Below are positions 24,843 through 32,302 of a DNA stretch of 64,000 nucleotides, piece by piece; the first letter of the stretch is position 1, and every line of letters begins with the position of its first letter. The position numbers and the translations under genes were made by a program. The stretch spans positions 185,231 through 249,230 of the forward strand of contig NZ_FMAQ01000002.1 of NCBI RefSeq assembly GCF_900094945.1, read 5' to 3'. The DNA comes from Gilliamella bombicola. GTDB taxonomy: Bacteria > Pseudomonadota > Gammaproteobacteria > Enterobacterales > Orbaceae. The notes beneath the pieces were generated by a model that was given only the letters and a program-made list of their open reading frames with translations, was not told the DNA's origin and did not search any database.

Positions 24843-26072
24843 TTACCTCATAAATAATCCTGCTGAGCGTTTATGTTTAATATAACCATCTAGGCTATAT
24901 CTAACAGCATCCCAACAATGATTGTTTTTATCCTCTATAATGGGCAACACTTCACTCGTTACCCTATCGGTTTTGTAGCTATATAATCGTGCTTCTGTTG
25001 CGGTGTGTTTACAACGAGGATGGATAATAATTTTCTTAAACCCTCGCAGATATGCGATACCATCCTCAACGCTACCCTGCCATTTTTTTGCGGCTGAGAT
25101 ATTAAAACCCTTGCGCTTGATATGGCTAATAGTTTCAGGTCGTGAGCAGTCACCCTTGATTGGCCATTTTCTCGCTTCTGGTACTGAATCATAAAAAGTT
25201 GACATTTCGTCGAGTTCGATATTAACGCCGTACGCTTCATATTCGATGTACAGACAATCATTAAGAATAAATGAGCGAATTAATGTGTTCGGGTCATTAG
25301 CAAAGCCGAAGTCAGCACCGAACAATAAACGGTCTGCTTGTTTGTGCAGGTTGTCATCAAATTCCTCAACAACATATCGGCCACTTAAAACTTGTTTATC
25401 TGAGTTTTCAAGATAAGCACCCTCCCACACCCAAGCGTATGATGCGTAATCCAATCGGGCTAAGTCGTTTAATCGTTCTTGCTCTAAAACGTCTGGGAAA
25501 AAAGGGTTATCGTTATAATTCATCTCAACGATAATAGCGTTATCTGGTGTGTTTTTCCTAAATCTTATATCTGTTGGGCTGCCCTCGGTTTCAGGGTTCC
25601 ACGTCACCCATATTTCGGAATTGGTCTCACGAACTGTCGGGGTTAACTTTCGCCATGCAATTTCTGATACGTTTTCTGCTTCGTCAACCCAGCATAGCAA
25701 TATGCGTGCTTTTGATTTAATGCTGTCGAGGTTGTGACGTAAACCACAAAACACATAACTAACCAATCCATTTCTGGTTCTGATGTAGTTTTGACCGATG
25801 TCGTAATAATCAGCTAACCAGTCAACTGAGCGAATAGCCTGCTTCACTTCTTCCATTGAAGAATCAGCCAACGAGTTCATAAACTCACGTGCGCACAGTA
25901 TTACACCACTTACACCGGCTTCTGCAAACTGATAGCCCTTAATTGCTGTCATTAATGCAAATGAACGAGTTTTAGCACTACCTCGACCGCCGTACGCTCC
26001 TCGATACCTGACATTTTCGGCTACAAAAACAGATATCAATTTTTTGGGTAACTGTATTTGTGCTGTGGTCAT
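24843..26072 (-). CDS. Terminase large subunit
   Basis: A 409-residue packaging ATPase/nuclease of the PBSX/Terminase_3 type. Walker A is AYGGRGSAKT near residue 30; Walker B is LLCWVDEAENVS near 130; a coupling motif VTWNPETEG follows near 155; the nuclease part has LLFGADFGFANDPN (first Asp pair) and the C-terminal DKNNHCWDAVRYSLDGYI. The order TerS-TerL-portal-MuF is canonical. Confidence 0.95.
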   Translation of the reverse strand: MTTAQIQLPKKLISVFVAENVRYRGAYGGRGSAKTRSFALMTAIKGYQFAEAGVSGVILCAREFMNSLADSSMEEVKQAIRSVDWLADYYDIGQNYIRTRNGLVSYVFCGLRHNLDSIKSKARILLCWVDEAENVSEIAWRKLTPTVRETNSEIWVTWNPETEGSPTDIRFRKNTPDNAIIVEMNYNDNPFFPDVLEQERLNDLARLDYASYAWVWEGAYLENSDKQVLSGRYVVEEFDDNLHKQADRLLFGADFGFANDPNTLIRSFILNDCLYIEYEAYGVNIELDEMSTFYDSVPEARKWPIKGDCSRPETISHIKRKGFNISAAKKWQGSVEDGIAYLRGFKKIIIHPRCKHTATEARLYSYKTDRVTSEVLPIIEDKNNHCWDAVRYSLDGYIKHKRSAGLFMR

Positions 26073-26077
26073 AACGT

Positions 26078-26473
26078 TTACTCTGCGGGTGTGACTAACT
26101 CTATTCGTGTTGGTTTTGGTGACATCGAGCCGTCGGATGATTGATGGTCTATTTCTTGTTTTTCGCTATAGCCATGATTAGATAGCATCAGCTTTGTAAT
26201 AGTTGGATTGAATGAGCTAGTTAGCCCACCATTTATTAGTTTATTCTCTTGTAGTGTTTTAATTGCTTCTAGCGTGTCGGAAAACTCTTTGTTTTGTTTT
26301 GCGTATTCATACATTGATGACTTGTGCTTACCGAGATAACAAGCTAAGCCTGCAACACTTGGCACTACATCCCCAAATGTTTCGTAGCCCCCAAGTAAGT
26401 ATTCTTTAGCCCTAATTAAACACTCGGCTAGTTCGCTTGGGCGACCCACTTTTTTCTTTTCGCCCTTTTTCAT
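26078..26473 (-). CDS. Terminase small subunit
   Basis: A 131-residue DNA-packaging protein resembling P22 gp3-type small terminases: basic N-terminus KKGEKKKVGRPSELAECLIR, a helix-turn-helix-like AGLACYLGKHKSSMYEYAKQ, then ITKLMLSNHGYSEKQEID, where the last motif is widespread in this family. It recognises the packaging start site, commonly located in or near its own gene. Confidence 0.88.
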   Translation of the reverse strand: MKKGEKKKVGRPSELAECLIRAKEYLLGGYETFGDVVPSVAGLACYLGKHKSSMYEYAKQNKEFSDTLEAIKTLQENKLINGGLTSSFNPTITKLMLSNHGYSEKQEIDHQSSDGSMSPKPTRIELVTPAE

Positions 26474-26484
26474 AATCTTTCCTT

Positions 26485-27210
26485 TTATGCAGCCAGAATA
26501 AATTTAATCTGACCTTTTGTATTAAATATTGTCGAGCACCTAGCTTCAAAATCTTTGTAATCAATACAACCTTTCGCAATGGTTGTTATTGCTATTAACT
26601 GGTCTTCTACTGCTTTTAGTGCATCTGGCTTTAAGAACTGGTGAATTTTTTCACCTTTCTTAGTGCACTCTTTGATACTTTGATAAACCTTTTTAGGTAG
26701 TACGACACCATAAACCCACTTTTGAGTTATCAGTCCAAATAATGATGGACAACCGCCAACATGATTATTGAATGGCAAGTTAGTCATCTTTGATAATGCT
26801 TGATAAAAAGGTTGTTGGAATCGTTTTTCCCACGTTTGCGGTTGACTATAAGTTAGTATTGCTAATACTTGTTCATCAGTATAAGTAACAACTCGAGAAC
26901 GAATAAGCTTATCAATTTGCTCATCACACCATATCTCAAAGTCAACAGATAACCAACGTGCAAACCTAACCGCTAATTTAGGATGAATCCAAGTACCACC
27001 ACCGCGATCCTTTCTGGCTCGGCTAGTTTTTACATACGGGATTTTCTGGTATGTAGATTCTAAAGCATTGATATAATTAACTGTATCAGGAAGAATTAGC
27101 CAGTCATTTGGACGTTTACCAAATCTTGATGCTGCTTCTGTTGCATTAATCCATCCATCATCATTGAAACCAACTTGATGACCTTTAAAGTCAAATTTAA
27201 TAATATTCAT
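26485..27210 (-). CDS. KilA-N domain protein (antirepressor-like)
   Basis: 241 residues from the ATG preceded by AAAGGA; an upstream in-frame start adds 17 residues but lacks a ribosome site. Residues 1-110 form a KilA-N domain (GWINATEAASRFGKRPNDWL; GGTWIHPKLAVRFARWLSVD). Such proteins are phage-encoded DNA-binding antirepressors or P1 KilA-like killers. It stands alone between the membrane-protein module and terminase, with a long stable leader hairpin immediately upstream. Confidence 0.85.
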   Translation of the reverse strand: MNIIKFDFKGHQVGFNDDGWINATEAASRFGKRPNDWLILPDTVNYINALESTYQKIPYVKTSRARKDRGGGTWIHPKLAVRFARWLSVDFEIWCDEQIDKLIRSRVVTYTDEQVLAILTYSQPQTWEKRFQQPFYQALSKMTNLPFNNHVGGCPSLFGLITQKWVYGVVLPKKVYQSIKECTKKGEKIHQFLKPDALKAVEDQLIAITTIAKGCIDYKDFEARCSTIFNTKGQIKFILAA

Positions 27211-27224
27211 ATTATGTCCTTTAT

Positions 27225-27313
27225 AGAATGAGCCTAAGTCACACAGAATAAACAGCCCCAAGAGTTAAGACATTAGCTGTCATTCTCTCAGGCTCATTCT
27301 GTAAAGCTCTTGG
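27225..27313 (-). promoter_or_regulatory. Structured leader of the KilA-N gene
   Basis: Arms 27225-27238 and 27287-27300 (AGAATGAGCCTGAG / CTTAGGCTCATTCT in RNA sense) pair over 14 bp including one G-U. The proximal arm ends 4 bases before the AAAGGA ribosome site. Inside the loop AGAATGACAGC can pair with GCTGTTTATTCT. A further CCAAGAG/CTCTTGG pair (27307-27313 with 27258-27264) crosses the main stem, so an alternative fold or pseudoknot is possible. It could be a translational control element. Confidence 0.55.
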
Positions 27314-27458
27314 TTAATATTCGCCGTGTGATGGCATTATGATTGATTGAAAATTGATTTGAATTTATTCGACTTGTAAAACTAAGATTTACAACTAGGG
27401 ATAATTATGAGTAATTAAAAATTGAATTGGGTTTGTTGTGTTTCAAAGAAATAGACAT

Positions 27459-27481
27459 AAAAAAACCGCACGAGGCGGTTT
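27459..27481 (-). terminator. Terminator of the membrane-protein module
   Basis: AACCGCC-tcgt-GCGGTT hairpin plus T-run leftward, 30 bases after the three-segment membrane protein gene. The region 27314-27458 shows no gene. Confidence 0.75.
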
Positions 27482-27511
27482 AGTAAATTTTATATTAGCA
27501 ACATTAAAACG

Positions 27512-27877
27512 CTATGAGTTAAAAGATAGCATATTGAGAAAAGCTGTTGCAGAAAAGGTTAAACTTAAAAGAGATATGCTGAAAAATGTGCATAAAAGAA
27601 AACCACAAAACTCTCTAAAATGTTCTCTCACGCTTTTGATAAAACCTTTAAAGTTTAATTTCTTTTCTTTTATTGCGTATAAACAATAGCTAGAATGGAT
27701 TATATAAAATGCAATTAAAACATAGATTAATATAGCTAAAACGTATAATTTTTTATTATCCAGAATTTCCGACAACGAAATGAATAGAGCTAATATAAAA
27801 GATAAATTAAATAATTTATTAAAAATATTAATAACATTTTCAGCTAAATTAAATAAAAAATTATTTTCTTGTTTCAT
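27512..27877 (-). CDS. Membrane protein with 3 hydrophobic segments, unknown function
   Basis: 121 residues with hydrophobic stretches at about 23-38 (FNLSFILALFISL), 44-68 (YVLAILIYVLIAFYII) and 90-115 (FCGFLLCTFFSISLLSL), joined by basic loops. Very AT-rich. It follows the coiled-coil protein gene by 43 bp on the same strand and precedes a terminator, so the two probably form one accessory operon. No family recognised. Confidence 0.7.
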   Translation of the reverse strand: MKQENNFLFNLAENVINIFNKLFNLSFILALFISLSEILDNKKLYVLAILIYVLIAFYIIHSSYCLYAIKEKKLNFKGFIKSVREHFREFCGFLLCTFFSISLLSLTFSATAFLNMLSFNS

Positions 27878-27920
27878 TTTCTTCCTCTCATAGTATTAAT
27901 AAATGGAGAAAGATTGTACT

Positions 27921-29189
27921 TTATTTTTTCCAATTAGAAATTAATTTCAATAATTCCTCTATCTTTTCTTTCGGTAATGACTTTATTAGATCAAGGAAAT
28001 ATTCAAGATCAATTGGAGTATGTTTTATTTTATCTTTATATAATCTTGTTGGATTATCACCTAAATTATTGACAGCAATTTCAAGTAACTTTTCTTGCAA
28101 TTCTGGAGATATTTCTTGTACTTGTTTCTTATAACCTTCAAATGCCATTGCTGAAGAGTATTTATAAGCGTAATCTTCTCTTATTCTGGTTAAGTATGTA
28201 CTTCTCCTGCTTGCCAACCAAGCCAACCAAATTAACGGTAAAGTTATTGGTGTTCTCGAAAAAAATAGGGTTGGAGAAAATATCTCTTGGTTGTAACTAC
28301 TAGAAAAAATATACCATAAAATACATACAATTGCTCCTAAAAACACAAAAGTGCATAAATCTAAAAATCGTATTGAATTTGTTATTTCTGTTTTTCTCTT
28401 TTGAAATGAGCCTGCCATACTAGCCCTATTGGCATCTTCAATAATTTTTTGGATTTCGTTTTTTTGTTCTTGAAATTGATTTTTAGTATCATTAATAAAT
28501 AGATTTAAATCATTAAATGTTTCCCGATACTTTCGTTCATTTTGTTCAATCAGTTCAATTTGAGCATCAATTTTCTCATTAGTAGCATTTATTTCTGCAA
28601 TATATTTATCTGATAAATTTTTATTATTTGATATTTTATCAATAATATCTTCCACCTCTTGTGAGTGAGACGAAATTTTACTATTATAACTTTCAACTTC
28701 AGAACTTATTTCTGATATTTTTTCAATAGTATCTTCAGCATGAACAATTACACTCTCTAAAGCTAAAAGTCGATCAGCCTTTTTTAACAAGTCTTCATAT
28801 TCATTTTTTTGCCTTTTTAAATTATCAATATCCTCCGAAAGATGTGTTAATTCTGCTTCAGTTCTAAAACTTGGTTCAACTATATTTTGATAAGTAATCT
28901 TAATGATATAAGTTGCCATCAAAATATCTTTTAATAAACCAAGGTTACTTAATTCATTAGCACTTAATTTGTTTCTATTTGTTTTTGTTATAAATCTGTT
29001 AGCAAACCCTTGCGCTAAAATAATTTCTTGTTCTTTCAGAATGTCGGCGTCTAAATTATTTAACCTTTCCACTAATCCATATAAATCATTGAGAGCTTGA
29101 ATGCATATTATTTCATCTCGATCTATATCAACAATTTTAGACTTAAGCTTGGTAATATTTGATTTCAAAGCACTAGCACTAACAACCAT
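27921..29189 (-). CDS. Coiled-coil membrane protein, unknown function
   Basis: 422 residues. About 60-255 is helical, with a long coiled coil at 118-255 (repeated EIxxIxxEVExY heptads). There follows a conserved-looking EDANRASMAGSFQKRK, two hydrophobic segments near 275-295 (FVFLGAIVCILWYIF) and 310-330 (ITLPLIWLAWLAS), and a C-terminal helical domain ending in DLIKSLPKEKIEELLKLI. Architectures with an N-terminal cytoplasmic coiled coil and C-proximal membrane pair recur among bacterial defence effectors; that link is inference. It lies between lysis genes and KilA-N/terminase, not a core phage function. Confidence 0.75.
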   Translation of the reverse strand: MVVSASALKSNITKLKSKIVDIDRDEIICIQALNDLYGLVERLNNLDADILKEQEIILAQGFANRFITKTNRNKLSANELSNLGLLKDILMATYIIKITYQNIVEPSFRTEAELTHLSEDIDNLKRQKNEYEDLLKKADRLLALESVIVHAEDTIEKISEISSEVESYNSKISSHSQEVEDIIDKISNNKNLSDKYIAEINATNEKIDAQIELIEQNERKYRETFNDLNLFINDTKNQFQEQKNEIQKIIEDANRASMAGSFQKRKTEITNSIRFLDLCTFVFLGAIVCILWYIFSSSYNQEIFSPTLFFSRTPITLPLIWLAWLASRRSTYLTRIREDYAYKYSSAMAFEGYKKQVQEISPELQEKLLEIAVNNLGDNPTRLYKDKIKHTPIDLEYFLDLIKSLPKEKIEELLKLISNWKK

Positions 29190-29198
29190 ACAGGCCTC

Positions 29199-29435
29199 TT
29201 ACTCTTTATTAAACACCCACACCAAAATATCATAAAGAAGCCATTTCTTTAATAGAGGAATCTCATCATCTACAATTGGTTTTGGAAAATGTTCACTATT
29301 AATTATTTCATGCTTTACAGCAAGATAACGAATTCCAAGTATAGCTGAAATATCAGAAATGTTAACCTGTAACTTATTCTTTTTCGCTAGAAATAATAAA
29401 ATGTTATTTTGAATTTTAGAATGATTTATATTCAT
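29199..29435 (-). CDS. Small helix-turn-helix protein (AlpA/MerR-like)
   Basis: 78 residues with a winged-HTH-like segment: ISDISAILGIRYLAVKHEII, then a FPKPIVDDEIPLLKKWLLYD region resembling the FPKP...W motif of AlpA/excisionase-type regulators. It is first of three genes on this strand after Rz1 and stops 10 bp before the coiled-coil gene, so it may regulate that module. Confidence 0.6.
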   Translation of the reverse strand: MNINHSKIQNNILLFLAKKNKLQVNISDISAILGIRYLAVKHEIINSEHFPKPIVDDEIPLLKKWLLYDILVWVFNKE

Positions 29436-29462
29436 TTTTTCTCCAATTATTTCTATATATTG

Positions 29463-29720
29463 TCACTTATCTGATATATTAATTTCCCTTATCGCCCTTT
29501 TATCGCCATTACACCTCTCAATAACATTTAGCAAATGCTCGTTATACCTGAGACTATAGCCGAATGTCATTGATTGAGGCGGTAAATTTGGTAGGCAATC
29601 ACTTAATAGATTGGCTGGTATCGGTCGATTGACGTAAACCTTTCGCTCTGTTGTACAAGCTGTTAGAAACAGACACAGGCACAAACTGATTAGCACAGTC
29701 ATTATTCTTGAGTTGCTCAT
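29463..29720 (-). CDS. Rz1-like outer-membrane spanin lipoprotein
   Basis: 85 residues: signal peptide, lipobox LTAC with Cys22, then VYVNRPIPANLLSDCLPNLP, proline-rich as usual for o-spanins. Its 5' part is read in another frame inside the Rz gene, the standard nested arrangement. With Rz it fuses inner and outer membranes at lysis. Confidence 0.88.
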   Translation of the reverse strand: MSNSRIMTVLISLCLCLFLTACTTERKVYVNRPIPANLLSDCLPNLPPQSMTFGYSLRYNEHLLNVIERCNGDKRAIREINISDK

Positions 29721-29967
29721 TGATTTGCTCCTGACGTTCTAGTGATTGATTTTCTAACTCGCGCTTACTTTGCTCGTTATCAGCTATGATTTGATTGTTT
29801 TTAGCGATGCTCTGGTTCAACTGTTCGATTTTTTCAGATAGTTCAGCGTTATCTTTTTGTAGCTGTTTCTTATTTTGATAATTGTTGTAACCGAAATAGA
29901 TAGTAAAAACAAAGCCGATAATGATTAATGCTATGCTTGATATATTTACCTTAGACAATTTGAACAT
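29599..29967 (-). CDS. Rz-like inner-membrane spanin
   Basis: 122 residues: one N-terminal membrane anchor (about 10-27), then a periplasmic coiled coil (KKQLQKDNAELSEKIEQLNQ and following QIIADNEQSKRELENQ) typical of i-spanins. It contains the start of Rz1 in an alternative frame. Confidence 0.88.
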   Translation of the reverse strand: MFKLSKVNISSIALIIIGFVFTIYFGYNNYQNKKQLQKDNAELSEKIEQLNQSIAKNNQIIADNEQSKRELENQSLERQEQINEQLKNNDCANQFVPVSVSNSLYNRAKGLRQSTDTSQSIK

Positions 29968-30068
29968 GATAAATCACTCAATAATAACGATACAAATAAA
30001 AACCAACCCCAACCGTTGACATCATTAACCGCCATTATTGAAGCGATAATAAAGCATAAGATAGACAT
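29946..30068 (-). CDS. Small membrane peptide in lysis cassette
   Basis: A 40-residue frame overlapping the 3' end of the lysozyme gene and the first bases of Rz. It has an AAGGAG-like ribosome site within the lysozyme coding sequence and one hydrophobic segment (WGWFLFVSLLL) after an N-terminal hydrophobic patch. Its tight packing in the lysis cassette makes it plausible as an accessory holin/antiholin-like peptide, but its expression is unproven. Confidence 0.5.
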   Translation of the reverse strand: MSILCFIIASIMAVNDVNGWGWFLFVSLLLSDLSCSNCLR

Positions 30069-30568
30069 AACGCCTTCTCCTTTTCTCGTCTGATTACTAA
30101 GCCATTCAGTACTTTACCGCCTGCTTTATTCCATTTTGGAAACTCATTACAAGCCGCTTTATAATCACCGTTGTTCAGATGTTTATACATTGTTGAAGTG
30201 CGCACTTTTGAACATCCAACGTTAAAAGTAATCGAAGTAACGGAATCAAAAACAGGTTGCGGCAGATGAAAACCATTAGCGTAGCGATTGACACACCGCT
30301 CCGCAGTTTTGATATCACTAACCCAACGCTGAGCTATTACCTCGTCTGAATAGACCTTTTGTTGAATGTTACCCGTTGAGCCGATACCTACTGTTAATAC
30401 ATTAGCAGGACAATAGTATGGCTCTCGTACGCATGATTCAGCGTTACCGATTATTTCAAGCCCTGCTTTGCTCGTTCTGATTTCATCTGAGTAATTAGCA
30501 ATAACAATACCGATGATTACTGAAACACTACAAATCGCACTCGTCGCTATTCTTGTTGTGTTTTTCAT
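30035..30568 (-). CDS. SAR endolysin, GH24 lysozyme (P1 Lyz type)
   Basis: 177 residues. An N-terminal weakly hydrophobic SAR segment (about 7-25) contains Cys13. The catalytic triad is Glu44-x8-Cys53-x5-Thr59 (NAESCVREPYYCPANVLT): as in P1 Lyz, Cys replaces the T4 Asp. Cys46 lies seven residues before Cys53 and Cys13 is in the SAR, the same spacing as the P1 cysteines (13/44/51) that cage the enzyme by disulfide until membrane release. It cuts peptidoglycan after holin-triggered depolarisation. Confidence 0.92.
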   Translation of the reverse strand: MKNTTRIATSAICSVSVIIGIVIANYSDEIRTSKAGLEIIGNAESCVREPYYCPANVLTVGIGSTGNIQQKVYSDEVIAQRWVSDIKTAERCVNRYANGFHLPQPVFDSVTSITFNVGCSKVRTSTMYKHLNNGDYKAACNEFPKWNKAGGKVLNGLVIRREKEKALCLSYALLSLQ

Positions 30569-30752
30569 AGTATTGCTCTCTCAAATTCTTTTTATGATGA
30601 AAATCTCGGCGTTTATATACCCAGTTAATAATAAACGTCGCTATTGATAAAATAATACCAACAACAATAGCAATATCATTCAAACTGAGCGCACCAAATA
30701 AAGTGCATATAGCTCCCCAGAAATACGAAATCGGTGAAGTGTATTTTTCCAT
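30528..30752 (-). CDS. Holin
   Basis: 74 residues with two membrane segments (about 8-24 and 27-46: ISYFWGAICTLFGAL; IAIVVGIILSIATFIINWVY) and a basic, charged C-terminal tail (KRRDFHHKKNLREQYYEK): a class II holin layout. It overlaps the endolysin start by 41 bp. With a SAR endolysin it probably acts as a pinholin-like depolariser. Confidence 0.85.
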   Translation of the reverse strand: MEKYTSPISYFWGAICTLFGALSLNDIAIVVGIILSIATFIINWVYKRRDFHHKKNLREQYYEKHNKNSDECDL

Positions 30753-30866
30753 AATGAATATTCTTGTTAGTTAATGATGTGACAGCGTACTAGCTAAATG
30801 TTAGTTATGTGTGTGTCTAGCTTTGCTGTCGATGCGATGTTGAGTGAATACTCAAAATTTGGGTAT

Positions 30867-30896
30867 AAAAAACCCGACTTATTAGGTCAGGGTTTA
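30867..30896 (-). terminator. Terminator of the MBL-fold gene
   Basis: AAACCCTGACC-taata-GTCGGGTTT hairpin plus T-run leftward, between the MBL gene and the holin. Confidence 0.75.
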
Positions 30897-30958
30897 ATTT
30901 AGATGTAAAAACGGCAATATAAGCATTTTATATGTTGCGACAATCAAGAATTGCTACA

Positions 30959-32143
30959 CTAAACATAAAATATAAATTCATATAACAATTTTGTTTTATT
31001 ATCCTCAGTAATAATTTTTATGTTTTTTTCTTTTAATGCTAAAGTTATCAATAAATCTTTGCTAGGATGATCATATTTGTTTTTTGAACCAAAACACATA
31101 ACAGCATTTTTAAAATTCAATTCAAAAAAAGATTCATCAAAATATTCTCCCCCACTCCCATGATGAGGAATTTGCACAGTATCTATACTTACGCCTTTAG
31201 AAAATTCATTTCCACTTATAATCTTTTTAATTTTTGATATATGTTCTGGCTCAAAAGGCATATCTCCAGTATATAAACAACTGAAAAAATATTGATAATG
31301 GTGGCAGTAATGGTGGCAGTAATGGTGGCAATAATGGTGGCGGCAAAGGAAATTATAGACAGATTTAGTAGGAAGAGATAAAACACCAATACAAAGTTTA
31401 TTTAAATCATAAGATATTTTTTTATAAATTGAAGTTAAATCTTTGAAGGAGATACTTCCTATCTTGTTATTGCACATATCTTTTACATCTTCAATTGGCT
31501 CTTTTCCTGTTAAGCCATTTTTTTTAAAGTAATCTGAAAATTTTTCATATGCTTTTACTTTCTTCTTACTATTTATAAAATTAAAAGGAATATACTGCCA
31601 TATTGGTTTATCATGATACGATAAAGAAAAACATTCTTTTTCATATGTCAACTTATAAGATTCGTTAGATGTCTTTAAAACATTTTCTGGAATGTTATTC
31701 TCATTACTTCCTATACGAATAATATTGGCATCTTTAAAAAATCGCTTTGGTTTCGTCACAAGTTGGATGTATGAATTATAATTGATATCACTCTTTTCAA
31801 GTTTAAAACCTAATAATAATAAAGATATTTCATGATCATTAATAGTAGGAATAACAACATTTTTGACTTTATAGTGTCCTTTGTATTTTACTAGATATCT
31901 AATATGATCTTTATGAAAATGAGATATAAATAATAAATCTATTTCACCTTTTAGCTCTTTTTTTACATAATCATCAACGGAAACTTTATTATCATTATCA
32001 TTATCATTATGTTTTAAATCGTTACCACAATCAAAAACCATTCTAAAAGTTTCTTCTTTATCATAAACATTCGTGAATGTTTCTGAATAAAAAGCACCTT
32101 GACCAACAGGATGAAATTCTCTTTTTACCTCAATTAGACACAT
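30959..32143 (-). CDS. Metallo-beta-lactamase-fold hydrolase with His/Tyr/Cys repeat
   Basis: 394 residues of ComEC/RNase-Z-like MBL fold: HFHKDH at 75-80 is the zinc motif HxHxDH, YTGDM near 291-295 supplies the metal Asp, and QIPHHGSGG (324 onward) is the ComEC-type PHHGS motif, with a C-terminal DHPS. An unusual insertion at 268-285 is four HHYC-type units encoded by a 12-bp tandem repeat. An Asp/Asn repeat lies at 46-52. It has its own promoter and terminators on both sides, so it is a moron. The substrate is unknown; related single-domain MBL proteins occur near defence genes (inference). Confidence 0.8.
   Translation of the reverse strand: MCLIEVKREFHPVGQGAFYSETFTNVYDKEETFRMVFDCGNDLKHNDNDNDNKVSVDDYVKKELKGEIDLLFISHFHKDHIRYLVKYKGHYKVKNVVIPTINDHEISLLLLGFKLEKSDINYNSYIQLVTKPKRFFKDANIIRIGSNENNIPENVLKTSNESYKLTYEKECFSLSYHDKPIWQYIPFNFINSKKKVKAYEKFSDYFKKNGLTGKEPIEDVKDMCNNKIGSISFKDLTSIYKKISYDLNKLCIGVLSLPTKSVYNFLCRHHYCHHYCHHYCHHYQYFFSCLYTGDMPFEPEHISKIKKIISGNEFSKGVSIDTVQIPHHGSGGEYFDESFFELNFKNAVMCFGSKNKYDHPSKDLLITLALKEKNIKIITEDNKTKLLYEFIFYV
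31296..31343 (-). repeat. 12-bp tandem repeat inside the MBL gene
   Basis: About four copies of GGTGGCAGTAAT with minor changes (plus strand), each adding HHYC to the protein. Copy-number change by slippage would keep frame and alter the length of a potential metal-binding tract. Confidence 0.8.
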
Positions 32144-32193
32144 ATTAACCTTAATTATTAATTTTCCTTTCAGTATAATACAAAAAAATATAT

Positions 32194-32222
32194 TTATAAA
32201 ACTACATTTGTCTTTTCATCAA
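32194..32222 (-). promoter_or_regulatory. Putative promoter of the MBL-fold gene
   Basis: Leftward TTGATG, 17 bases, TTATAA, about 50 bases before the start codon. Together with the flanking terminators it makes an independent transcription unit. Confidence 0.5.
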
Positions 32223-32274
32223 TCTTAGCCAACCCGTAGTATTCAGTTGCTTTAAAGGAAGAATTTTGACTTTA

Positions 32275-32300
32275 TAAAAAAACCGACTTTCGTCGGCTTA
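32275..32300 (-). terminator. Terminator after the nuclease gene
   Basis: AAGCCGACGAAAGTCGGTTTTTTT hairpin plus T-run, just downstream of the endonuclease stop; quoted stem arms are GCCGAC and GTCGGT. Confidence 0.8.
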
Positions 32301-32302
32301 AA

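Noticed and set aside
27438..27689. Plus-strand 83-codon frame overlapping the three-segment membrane protein
   Set aside because: The minus frame has clear membrane segments, a start and a terminator; the plus frame begins in the terminator.
31296..31343. 12-bp tandem repeats considered as a CRISPR or phase-variation switch
   Set aside because: Units are contiguous without spacers and a multiple of three, so neither CRISPR nor on/off switching fits.
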